Made by a program: the position numbers and the translations under genes
Notes under the pieces: generated by a model
Seen by the model: only the letters and a program-made list of their open reading frames with translations
Databases searched by the model: none
What the model was told of the DNA's origin: nothing
Assembly (NCBI GenBank): GCA_050291245.1
Contig: JBNKJP010000044.1
Coordinates: forward strand, 62,001 to 126,000
DNA length: 64,000 nt
Reading direction: 5' to 3'
From: Thiodiazotropha sp050291245
Lineage (GTDB): Bacteria > Pseudomonadota > Gammaproteobacteria > Chromatiales > Chromatiaceae
Shown here: positions 57,401-64,000 of the stretch, in pieces
Layout: every line of letters starts with the position of its first letter
Numbering within the stretch: the stretch's first letter is position 1

Positions 57401-58459
57401 CTTTAGTGCTTTGGTGACAACACTCTCTAGTTGAAAATCTATTATTTGTTTTTGTTTTGTTTCGTCGCGAGCAGATATGATTGTTGGATCAATTACACCA
57501 GAAATTTCTGGTATTGTTAGATAAAACGGCACGGCCTGTATTGGAATACCTTGATTGTCATTTTCCCAGTCAAGTTTATTGCCACTATAATAGTGCAGTG
57601 TCTGTAGGACAGGTACGTTTATCTTTTCAAATTCAATGCGACGCTTTTCGGCCCAATGGATAGTTTGTGTATTTATTATACTATCTACAATTATAGTTCC
57701 ATTGCTTGATAACAAGTCGATACAATCTCCTTTATTTGTGACTGGGAAAAAAAATGGTACCGCCAATGCGCCTCTGCTTTCTATTGCATTGATGAGTGAA
57801 TCGACCGTTTTGGTGTCACCTGAAGATATACTTTCGCGTGACATGCTAATGCCAATAACAGAATCTTTATCAGAAAACTTTTTCCATTTTTTATAGCTTT
57901 GAAGGTCAGAAAATACTTTTTTATCGTAATGAGGATGGTATATTCCGATTTCAGGGTAAATTATTGGCGGTAGAACATCTTGATTCTGATGGGCAAAAAA
58001 TGTATTTTTAACGTATACAATCAAACGCCGAAGATTTTCTTCTCCGCCGTTATCGTAGTAATTAAAAAGAATGTTTGCTTGATTTTCATTAACACCGTGT
58101 CGAAGTTTTGTTTTGCCAGTAAGTTTTATTGGTATATAAAAACGCTCGCCTTTATCAATCAAATCTTTGAACCTGGAGAATTGCTCAACTGTTTCTTTGT
58201 TACTAATTGAATCAAATAATACCATATCATATGACTCAACCAGGTTAGATAAAGAAGCTTCTTTTTTTAAATAGTGTAAATACTTGTAATCTAATTTTAT
58301 GTTTTTCTCTAGCGCTAATTTTTGAAACAATTTGACCTTTGTTTCACTAACGTGGTTTGTGCATAAAATTAGTAGAGATATGTCTTGAGCGTTAGCTCTC
58401 TGAAAATGCAACATTAAAATAAATAGTGAAATAAATAATATAATTCGTCTGATAAACAT
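54479..58459 (-). CDS. Exported, membrane-anchored CobN/HmuS-like chelatase
   Basis: A 1326-residue protein of the CobN/BchH/ChlH large-subunit family, whose members insert or remove a metal in tetrapyrroles. Family blocks are MPQPPRG, then HLGTHGSHEYLSGK, IYPFIMDDVGEAIQAKRRGS, PSGKNLYGFNPNMVPT, MRHHGVMEAQVMYAMGIRP and DVVLSATGLYRDAFPNL. Unlike cytosolic CobN it begins with a signal peptide (cleavage near ANA-QD) and ends with a membrane helix (about residues 1294-1315), so its bulk should be periplasmic. Residues about 733-747 are His-rich (HDHNDESHNHN), a possible metal loop. AAGGAC precedes the ATG. The ExbB-like and DUF2149 genes upstream make it closest in context to HmuS of Bacteroidetes haem operons. 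No cobalamin genes are nearby, so haem processing is more likely than cobalt insertion. Confidence 0.9.
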   Translation of the reverse strand: MFIRRIILFISLFILMLHFQRANAQDISLLILCTNHVSETKVKLFQKLALEKNIKLDYKYLHYLKKEASLSNLVESYDMVLFDSISNKETVEQFSRFKDLIDKGERFYIPIKLTGKTKLRHGVNENQANILFNYYDNGGEENLRRLIVYVKNTFFAHQNQDVLPPIIYPEIGIYHPHYDKKVFSDLQSYKKWKKFSDKDSVIGISMSRESISSGDTKTVDSLINAIESRGALAVPFFFPVTNKGDCIDLLSSNGTIIVDSIINTQTIHWAEKRRIEFEKINVPVLQTLHYYSGNKLDWENDNQGIPIQAVPFYLTIPEISGVIDPTIISARDETKQKQIIDFQLESVVTKALKFSTLRRKNNIDKKIVIMFYNYPASDNSVGASHLNVPTSLASIFSTLKNAGYNVNEKPDQWFIDKTGMMLKPLYRKQPYNELPGLGQDSGVGGLLPVSIYRKWYKTLPETIRNDIEQHWGQPEESFSVEEVNGIKQFIIPRAINGNVVIMPQPPRGNSLELARSIYHDKKLPVSHNYLAAYFYAREQFGADAIVHLGTHGSHEYLSGKERGLSVFDSGKLAIGSTPNIYPFIMDDVGEAIQAKRRGSAVIISHLTPPFSRSGLYNELVDLHELMHHYRELDDGAVKSRTEKSIIQSCIEQNIHTDLGWSEKELHSKFSDFIPILHDYLVELGAEIQPLGLHTFGKLPKTDHLVSILVQMAGNSLVKPAERYIESHQKDIFEHDHNDESHNHNYAKDYKNLDDSPEYEVIRNFILGDGDIASIDDKELRVLLEEVDINYHKLISIEENSALLDALSGKYISSGVGGDPIRSPAALPSGKNLYGFNPNMVPTKEAWDAGKTLMQDLINNYQKNHNSFPDKLAFSLWSIETMRHHGVMEAQVMYAMGIRPKWGRGGSLKGVEIIPYSELKRPRIDVVLSATGLYRDAFPNLMIMLSKAIEDVSKLKEENNYVYIHSQKIQKELIAEGIEETQAATLSTMRVFSNESGNYSTNLAGASSASDTWDGDAKLAKLYLSRVGYFYGSDDNTWGKKLPNVDLYAKNLSGTDAAIFSRSSNLYGLLTSDDPFQYMGGISLAVRHLDGKSPDMFISNLRDPDNNKNVSLEKMLASELRTRYLHPKWIKELQAEGYAGTLTTLDVINNLWGWQVMDPDAVRDDQWQNFFEVYVQDKYKMDLRNWFETNNVQALPQMIERMIEATRKGYWQPSEEVVSELIKTYIELSRKYDIQTSNKALEDYVDQLAASYGMELLPALNSVTNTHTERANEYIKEISGERMEQVQHTDPKDFYSYYLIALIVLFFLSGIVYQLAPWQKKSGHVYG

Positions 58460-58518
58460 GTTAGTCCTTATTAGTATGAACTACAAAAATAGAAAAATGA
58501 TCAGTTGCATTGGATTAT

Positions 58519-58830
58519 TTAGTTTTCCGGAACATAAATCATAGACCCATCTTGCATTTTATATGTAACCCCCGCTCGTGCTCCTTGACCTTGTCCAATC
58601 TTGCCTGTTGATTTGTAGTGCATGATCTTTTCTCCGTCCTTGATTATAACTTCCATATTTGGCTCGCCAGAATTCTTGATAACTGTTACGTTGTCGGTAG
58701 TGAAAGGATTCAATGGGTTTTGTGCAATAGCCACTAGTAACGTGGCAATAATCACTAAAAAGACATCGACAAGGTTGGTGACAGATAGCATGGGATTAAG
58801 AGATTCATCGTCTTCCAGTAACTTTTTCAT
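58519..58830 (-). CDS. DUF2149 protein, ExbD-like
   Basis: A 103-residue single-helix protein. The charged N-terminus is followed by NLVDVFLVIIATLLVAIA (residues 19-36). Asp22 sits at the start of the helix in the same setting as the protonatable Asp of ExbD/TolR (compare LIDVMLVLL). The rest would be periplasmic. This is the DUF2149 family, which accompanies CobN-like genes and ExbB-like genes (HmuV in the hmu operon). AGGA lies nine bases before the ATG. It lies 46 bases after the ExbB-like gene and 59 before the chelatase, in one operon. Confidence 0.88.
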   Translation of the reverse strand: MKKLLEDDESLNPMLSVTNLVDVFLVIIATLLVAIAQNPLNPFTTDNVTVIKNSGEPNMEVIIKDGEKIMHYKSTGKIGQGQGARAGVTYKMQDGSMIYVPEN

Positions 58831-58876
58831 CGCTATATCCTAACTTAATAACCGTATTAAAATTGGTCTTAGGTCG

Positions 58877-59425
58877 TTAATTTGAAATGGTCTCTTTTAA
58901 ATCATTTAATTCAACGGCATACCAACGTTTTTTAACGCTTGCTGTCCAAAATGTGATTGATGCTGAAACCAAACCGAAAATTACTGCAGCAAATGCAACA
59001 ATTAAGTTTTCACTAATTCCCTGAATATTACCATCGGCAAGTGATTTTAGAGCAGGACCCATAGGTATCATGGTAGCAATCAGACCGAGCATTGGTGCGA
59101 CACGTGTAACAATGCGCTGTTTTTCAAGCTGTTTTAGCGCATAAACTTCCAAGTCGTCAAGGCTACAACTCATGTTTACATTAAAGTAATTGAAAAGGCG
59201 ATACCCCTTAACTGTCATCGGATTACCACTAGATAGATTGCATACTAAAGCAGATACTGCTTGGTGGTATTGTGATCCGTTGATCATTCGTTGAAATGCC
59301 TGTGTCCAAAAAGTTCCCAGGACAAAAAAAGAGTAAAAAAATAGTATTGTTAATATAAGTAAAACCGGCGTAAGCAATAACCCGGTAATCTGATACATAA
59401 GCTGTTCAAGTGATACGATATTCAT
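58877..59425 (-). CDS. MotA/TolQ/ExbB-family proton channel
   Basis: A 182-residue inner-membrane protein with three helices: about residues 15-38 (LLTPVLLILTILFFYSFFVL), 110-127 (VAPMLGLIATMIPMGPAL) and 142-163 (LIVAFAAVIFGLVSASITFW). The ALKQLEKQRIVTRVAPMLGLIATMIP segment and the third helix match the conserved part of ExbB/TolQ. It should form a proton-conducting stator with the DUF2149 partner and couple the proton motive force to the chelatase. AAGGAG precedes the ATG, the strongest ribosome-binding site of the operon. It corresponds to HmuU in the hmu order. Confidence 0.9.
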   Translation of the reverse strand: MNIVSLEQLMYQITGLLLTPVLLILTILFFYSFFVLGTFWTQAFQRMINGSQYHQAVSALVCNLSSGNPMTVKGYRLFNYFNVNMSCSLDDLEVYALKQLEKQRIVTRVAPMLGLIATMIPMGPALKSLADGNIQGISENLIVAFAAVIFGLVSASITFWTASVKKRWYAVELNDLKETISN

Positions 59426-60478
59426 TAATTGTCTCCTTGGGATTGTTGTAACTCACTTAGTGTCTCGAAAATCATGGTGATAATGGCTATAACCAGTATA
59501 TTGCGCAAAGCTTAAAAGAAATAGGATTTGATTTATCTAAAAAACATTTTGCAGGAATAGTTGACGCTCTATCTCATTATCTTTAACGCTTTGATATGTT
59601 TTTGTTTTATTAGATGACTTCTTTTCACTTGTGCTATCGAAATCATTTCCGGCTTGTGAAGTTCGGATCGCTTGTGAAGCGCGGTTATATACACTTATTC
59701 CCTTCGAATACTCTGTAACGGTAGTGCTTTAGACTTAGACATGATCAAGATGAATGTTTGATGATATCTTTAGAACTGTGGTACCGAAAAGAAGTAACTC
59801 TAAACATCTTGCCTTAAAAATGGTTCATTCATGTACAAATGGCGTGCCAGTTACTAAATTGCTTGAGTGTTTCAAGCACAGTTGCATATTTTTCAGTACC
59901 GAAATAGAAGAACATATTACTAACAGGTTTGATAGCGAGATGTCATCCTTACTATTTGATAGCAGTCCTTTGGTGAGATTGTCATCCGGTGATAGTGTCC
60001 AACAATACTGTTAATGAGATCACAAAATAGTTAAATACTAGATGATTCACATGATTGTATTTGGATTGTGAAAGTCACAACTAAGCACCAATGTCGGAAC
60101 ATGCGAATTCATACTTATGAAGCAGATGCTTGTCAATGGTTTGTTAGATTAGTGCAGGTAAAGAGCAATTGTTGTGTGGCATATGATTCAAAAATAGAAA
60201 AAAGTGTGGCATATGACCTATATATAAATGAGAAAGGTGAGCATGGTAGTACTCTGTATATAATTTGTAAGCACAATATGTATAGACAAAGTATGGCCTT
60301 TGGTAAAGATAACAGCGTTTAATATTTAGTATCACGCTACGTTGAAAACATTGTTATGTTTACGGATGTCGAATTCTGTGCTTTTATATGTCAAATCGCC
60401 AACGGAGTGGCCACTTGGTATATGGCGCTTTGGGTTATTAGAAATGACTAGAAATATGAAACACGGAGTGCGGCTAAT
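59426..60478. other. Large divergent intergenic region
   Basis: About 1050 AT-rich bases between the chelatase operon and the M28 peptidase gene, which are divergently oriented. Promoters for both should be here. Two open frames (59754-60014 and 60068-60322) lack recognisable content. CTATCTCATTATC at 59569-59581 resembles part of a Fur-type site when read in reverse, but it is too degenerate to claim. A 13-base direct repeat is noted separately. Confidence 0.45.
60174..60216. repeat. 13-base direct repeat GTGTGGCATATGA
   Basis: Copies at 60174-60186 and 60204-60216, 30 bases start to start. The core GTGGCATATGA also appears in reverse at 50562-50572. The roughly three-turn spacing would place both copies on the same DNA face. 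It could be a paired operator or a remnant of a dispersed element. Confidence 0.4.
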
Positions 60479-63400
60479 ATGATGGTGGATTTTGTTAAAG
60501 TCATATGCGTATCATCCCTCTTTACTACATTGCCGTTGTCTGCGGAAACTCTAACCGACGAGACACAATTACTGTCCAATACTCGACAGCTAACTTTTGA
60601 AGGTCGCAGAGCAGGTGAGGGGTATTTCAACGCAGACGGTAGCCGCATGATATTTCAGTCAGAACGCGATCCAAATAATCCTTTTTATCAGATCTATATA
60701 ATGGATCTACAAAATGGCGATGTAGATCTGGTGTCTCCAGGATATGGAAAAACTACTTGCTCTTGGATGCATCCATCAAATGATAAAGTTCTGTATGGAT
60801 CAACACACGAAGATCCTAAGGCTTCAGATAAAATGAAGATTGAATTGGATTTTCGTGCTTCGGGTAAGAAGCGTCGTTATAGCTGGGATTTTGATCCTGC
60901 CTTTGACATCTATGAGCAGAATCTTAAATCAGGTGCCCGTATTAACTTAACACAAACCATGGGATATGATGCTGAAGCAGCATATTCACCTGATGGATCA
61001 AAAATAGTATTTGCCTCTAATAGACGTGCATTTCTGACTGACATGAGTGAAACGGAAAGGAGCCGTTTCGAGCATGACAACTCCTATATGATGGACCTTT
61101 ACCTGATGAATTCGGACGGCTCTGATGTTCGTCAATTAACTAATTCTCCTGGTTATGATGGCGGCCCTTTCTTCAGTTTTGATGGTAAGAAAATAACATG
61201 GAGGCGTTTCTCAAGTGATGGAAGAAAAGCAGAAATCTATACTATGGATTTGGCTACTGGTGAAGAGAAACAGTTAACACACACAGGAATTATGTCATGG
61301 GCTCCATTTTTTCATCCCAGCGGGGATTACGTAATCTATGCATCAAACAAAGAAGGTTATACTAATTTTGAATTATACATGGTTGATGCAAACGGGGAGC
61401 ATGAACCAGTGCGAATTACGTATAATGAGAAATTTGACGGACTTCCTGTCTTCTCTCCCGATGGTCAACACCTCTCATGGACATCAACACGCGGTGGTGG
61501 AAAAGTTAGTCAGATATTTCTAGCAGACTGGAACGATTCTGAAGCTCGTCGTTTGCTTGAACTGGATGAGAGACTAAAGATCGACAAAGATGAAGGGTTA
61601 GCTGCAAATTCAACAAAAACCATTAAAAACATCAATAATCAGGCTCTACGTAAACATGTAATGTACCTTAGCAGTGAAGAGCTCGAAGGGCGACAAGTCG
61701 GTAGTAAGGGCGAACTGAAAGCAACCCAGTACGTAGCCTCCATATTCGAGAAATTAGGATTGGAACCTGCTGGTAATGATGGATTTTTTCAAACATTCAC
61801 ATTTGCTACAGGCGCTAAGCTTGGTGAAAATAACACTTTAAGTATTCACGGAATTAAGCAGGGTCAACCGATAGAACTTGGTAAAGACTGGCTCCCACTG
61901 ACTATAACAAAAAGTGGAGAATTATCAAATGCGGGTATTGTCTTTGCGGGGTACGGAATTGAGGCTCCAGGGCTGGATAAGGATGCGCATAATTACGATA
62001 ATTATGGAGATCTGGATGTAACGGGTAAGTGGGTCATGATATTTCGCTTTCAGCCGGAATCCGTATCACCGGAGTTGAGGCGTCATTTTCTTCACTACTC
62101 TGATCTGAGCTTCAAGGCAGCAATTGCGAAGCGTCGTGGAGCAAAAGGATTGGTCATTGTGACAGGTCCCGAAGCAGAATCAAAAAATCAACTGATTCAG
62201 TTGGGTAGAGAGGCGAACGGTGTAAGCAGTTCCATTGCTGCTATTTCAATTACTGATGAACTTGCTTCGCGTATATTAGCCAACACGGGTAGGGATTTAG
62301 GACGGCTTCAGAAGCGTCTTGATAAAGGAGAGTCACTGGAAGGATTTCCAATAGAAAATATTACGTTATCTGCTGAATTGGCGATTCAACGAAATACAAG
62401 ACAAGGAAGAAATGTCATTGCGAGATTGCCTGCTGATGCTCCATCGCAGAAAGCGCCGGTCATATTAGGCGCCCATATTGATCATCTGGGTAAAGGTGCA
62501 GTGCCCGATTCTCTTGATACAGGAAGTGCGAAAGAGTATTACCACCCTGGTGCCGACGATAATGCTTCCGGTGTCGCTGCATTGTTGGAAAGCGCACGCT
62601 ATCTTGTCGAATTGAAAAAGGCAGGTAACTTGGGGAGTAAGAGAGATATTCTGTTTGCAGCGTGGTCCGGTGAAGAACTCGGAACTCTCGGTTCGACCTA
62701 TTTTGTCGAACAGATAATTGATAAAAAGGCGCTTGATAGCAACGTAAGTGCGTACCTTAACATGGATATGATCGGTCGTTTACGCGATAAAGTCTATCTG
62801 CAGGGAACAGGCTCAAGTAGTATTTGGCCTCGAGAAATTGAACGAAGTAATGTATCAGTCGGTCTTGCAATATATCCACAAGTCAATCCCTATCTACCAA
62901 CCGATTCAACACCATTTTATTCTCAAGGCATACCAATAATAAGTGCCTTTACAGGTACACATGAAGACTATTCGACCTCTAGAGATACAGCTGACCGTCT
63001 TAATTATGAGGGAATGGAAAAAATCGCTCAGTTGATGAGCGGCATTACCCATTCCCTTGCGTGTTCGGAAAAGAGGCCTGAATATTTAGAAGTCTCGCGA
63101 AATAAAACAGGCTTGTCACGTAATCACCTGAGGGCATATCTGGGCACAATACCTGCTTACGGGGGGGGGGGCGAAGAAAAAGGTGTGAAGCTTCAGGGCG
63201 CAGTAAAAGGTGGACCGGCAGAAAAGGCGGGAATAGAGAAGGGGGACGTTCTTATTTGGCTTGCTGGTAGAGAAATAGGATCGATTCATGACTTCATGAA
63301 CGCACTAGGGGGATTGAAGCCTGGAGAAGAAACTGAGATGAAAGTTATTCGGAACAAAATGTATTTAACGCTTCATGTTATCCCGACATCAAGAGAGTAG
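60479..63400 (+). CDS. Exported M28 metallopeptidase with beta-propeller and PDZ regions
   Basis: A 973-residue precursor with a signal peptide ending near LSA-ETL. Residues about 35-360 are WD40-like/TolB-type blades (repeats such as YSPDGSKIVFASNR and FHPSGDYVIYASN). A PA-type insert lies near 480-600. The M28 zinc peptidase core follows: GAHIDHLG, HPGADDNASG, WSGEELGTLGS and NMDMIGR, with the final His in TGTHEDYS. All expected zinc ligands are present. A PDZ domain (about 890-965; VKGGPAEKAGIEKGDVLI) ends the protein. An 11-G run at 63161-63171 encodes GGGG just before the PDZ part. GGAG precedes the start. It may process peptides in the periplasm or outside the cell; a ChaN-like gene follows. 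Confidence 0.9.
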   Translation: MMVDFVKVICVSSLFTTLPLSAETLTDETQLLSNTRQLTFEGRRAGEGYFNADGSRMIFQSERDPNNPFYQIYIMDLQNGDVDLVSPGYGKTTCSWMHPSNDKVLYGSTHEDPKASDKMKIELDFRASGKKRRYSWDFDPAFDIYEQNLKSGARINLTQTMGYDAEAAYSPDGSKIVFASNRRAFLTDMSETERSRFEHDNSYMMDLYLMNSDGSDVRQLTNSPGYDGGPFFSFDGKKITWRRFSSDGRKAEIYTMDLATGEEKQLTHTGIMSWAPFFHPSGDYVIYASNKEGYTNFELYMVDANGEHEPVRITYNEKFDGLPVFSPDGQHLSWTSTRGGGKVSQIFLADWNDSEARRLLELDERLKIDKDEGLAANSTKTIKNINNQALRKHVMYLSSEELEGRQVGSKGELKATQYVASIFEKLGLEPAGNDGFFQTFTFATGAKLGENNTLSIHGIKQGQPIELGKDWLPLTITKSGELSNAGIVFAGYGIEAPGLDKDAHNYDNYGDLDVTGKWVMIFRFQPESVSPELRRHFLHYSDLSFKAAIAKRRGAKGLVIVTGPEAESKNQLIQLGREANGVSSSIAAISITDELASRILANTGRDLGRLQKRLDKGESLEGFPIENITLSAELAIQRNTRQGRNVIARLPADAPSQKAPVILGAHIDHLGKGAVPDSLDTGSAKEYYHPGADDNASGVAALLESARYLVELKKAGNLGSKRDILFAAWSGEELGTLGSTYFVEQIIDKKALDSNVSAYLNMDMIGRLRDKVYLQGTGSSSIWPREIERSNVSVGLAIYPQVNPYLPTDSTPFYSQGIPIISAFTGTHEDYSTSRDTADRLNYEGMEKIAQLMSGITHSLACSEKRPEYLEVSRNKTGLSRNHLRAYLGTIPAYGGGGEEKGVKLQGAVKGGPAEKAGIEKGDVLIWLAGREIGSIHDFMNALGGLKPGEETEMKVIRNKMYLTLHVIPTSRE
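63161..63171. repeat. G11 homopolymer inside the M28 peptidase gene
   Basis: Eleven consecutive Gs in the coding strand, in frame as given. A gain or loss of one G would shift the frame and remove the C-terminal PDZ domain while keeping the catalytic core. Such tracts are typical slipped-strand sites. A sequencing or assembly error in tract length is also possible. Confidence 0.85.
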
Positions 63401-63544
63401 TTTTGTATAAATATGACAGGTGATACAGTTTCGTAGTTAAAATTTGTGATGTAGTAACACACTGTTAGTGAATTCTAAGCAAACACAGCATTTTGAGATT
63501 GTTGCGACGAGTCTTGGATAAATAAATAGCATAGGGAGAAATTG

Positions 63545-64000
63545 GTGCGAAATTTATGTTTGCTTATATTTAGCTTGGGATGTGCTTTGGCTGTTGCGCA
63601 CGCCGAAGAACCGGCTTCTGATCCAGTTATAGATCTCTCAGCAATGAGCGATGTAACCAGCTTAATAGATTTGGTTTCAGACCGAGATGTTGTCTTTATC
63701 GGTGAAAGACACGATCAATATCAACACCATCTTAACCAGTTGTCGATTATCAAGGGGCTGCATAAAAAACATCCTGATCTTGGAATAGGTCTGGAGTACG
63801 TTTTTCAACCCTTTCAAAATGTTTTAGACCGCTATATCAAAGGCGCGATTGATGAAGCTGGTCTGATTCGTGAATCGGAATTCATTAGTCGTTGGAAATT
63901 TGACTTTAAGCTCTACCGGCCAATTTTTCAATACGCTAGAGAGAACGGAATTCCACTAATTGCACTCAACCTTGAAAATGAAATTACAAACAAGGTAAAG
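63545..64000 (+). CDS. ChaN-family (DUF399) haem-binding-like protein, 3'-truncated by window edge
   Basis: The first 152 codons of a protein starting at GTG 63545, with GGGAG upstream. The signal peptide is MRNLCLLIF-like and hydrophobic. It holds a Cys in SLGCALA, which is not a clean lipobox, and a good signal-peptidase-I site at AHA-EE. The mature protein contains DVVFIGERHDQYQHHLNQL, the GExHD block of the ChaN/Tiki-like superfamily, and RESEFISRWKFDFKLYRPIF. ChaN of Campylobacter binds haem, and relatives are found in haem-uptake loci. Next to a HmuS-like operon this supports a haem role. The C-terminus is outside the window. Confidence 0.85.
   Translation, partial: MRNLCLLIFSLGCALAVAHAEEPASDPVIDLSAMSDVTSLIDLVSDRDVVFIGERHDQYQHHLNQLSIIKGLHKKHPDLGIGLEYVFQPFQNVLDRYIKGAIDEAGLIRESEFISRWKFDFKLYRPIFQYARENGIPLIALNLENEITNKVK

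Noticed and set aside
54479..58459. Assignment as the aerobic cobalamin cobaltochelatase CobN
   Set aside because: Signal peptide, C-terminal anchor, absence of cob genes, and ExbB/DUF2149 partners make the HmuS-like class more likely.
59569..59581. Possible Fur-type site (CTATCTCATTATC) upstream of the chelatase operon
   Set aside because: Only one degenerate half matches; a Fur claim needs a matrix search or binding data. It would be supportive if a second half were found.
59754..60322. Two small plus-strand open frames in the chelatase-peptidase gap
   Set aside because: No recognisable sequence; one contains the direct repeat; treated as non-coding.

Overview
The window looks like chromosomal DNA of a gammaproteobacterium. 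Support comes from a SpoT-type (p)ppGpp enzyme next to rpoZ and recG, an adjacent ubiC-ubiA ubiquinone pair, a GspA/GspB secretion pair, biosynthetic arginine decarboxylase (speA) and rsmA. An octahaem cytochrome, a DUF3365 haem sensor, a SulP transporter and an arylsulfatase suggest a respiratory, probably aquatic or sulfur-associated lineage. I cannot name the species. By eye most of the first 44 kb is GC-rich with dense coding. From about 45 kb the DNA becomes clearly AT-richer, gene spacing widens and insertion-sequence remnants appear, as in an accessory island.

Layout. 0-6.6 kb: the 3' part of speA, a hairpin MITE-like element sitting on its stop codon, an AT-richer exported TPR-like giant, and rsmA. 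6.9-14.2 kb: exported proteins on one strand (DUF3300, DUF2950, arylsulfatase, HAD hydrolase, octahaem cytochrome-TPR). 14.3-20.2 kb: a surface-glycan or small-molecule decoration block (GT2, methyltransferase, and a tightly coupled operon of TPP enzyme, large glycosyltransferase and sulfotransferase-like protein). 20.5-22.6 kb: a VPLPA-CTERM sorted protein and an MFS transporter. 22.8-31.2 kb: housekeeping (rpoZ, spoT, ridA, an unknown, yjbQ, recG, ubiC, ubiA). 31.4-44.3 kb: gspAB, a chemoreceptor, a DUF4124 protein, a two-component system, a SulP transporter, comF, a haemerythrin and a GH13 enzyme. 44.7-49.6 kb: an exported barrel-like protein, a two-gene signalling block with a haem-binding DUF3365 sensor, and a lipoprotein esterase. 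49.6-54.4 kb: IS3 and IS21 remnants flanking a C39-peptidase ABC exporter that has no visible substrate.

The most interesting part is 54.5-64 kb. A minus-strand operon encodes a MotA/TolQ/ExbB-type proton channel, a DUF2149 protein that looks ExbD-like, and a 1326-residue CobN/BchH-like chelatase. The chelatase carries a signal peptide and a C-terminal membrane anchor, so it should work in the periplasm. On the other side of a 1-kb non-coding gap lie an exported M28 aminopeptidase with beta-propeller and PDZ regions, containing a G11 tract, and the start of a ChaN-family (haem-binding) protein. The set resembles hmuS/hmuU/hmuV of Bacteroidetes haem-uptake operons. I infer a proton-motive-force-powered periplasmic tetrapyrrole metallation or demetallation machine, probably for haem iron acquisition. 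No CobS/CobT or ChlI/ChlD-type AAA+ partner and no TonB-dependent receptor is present in the window.
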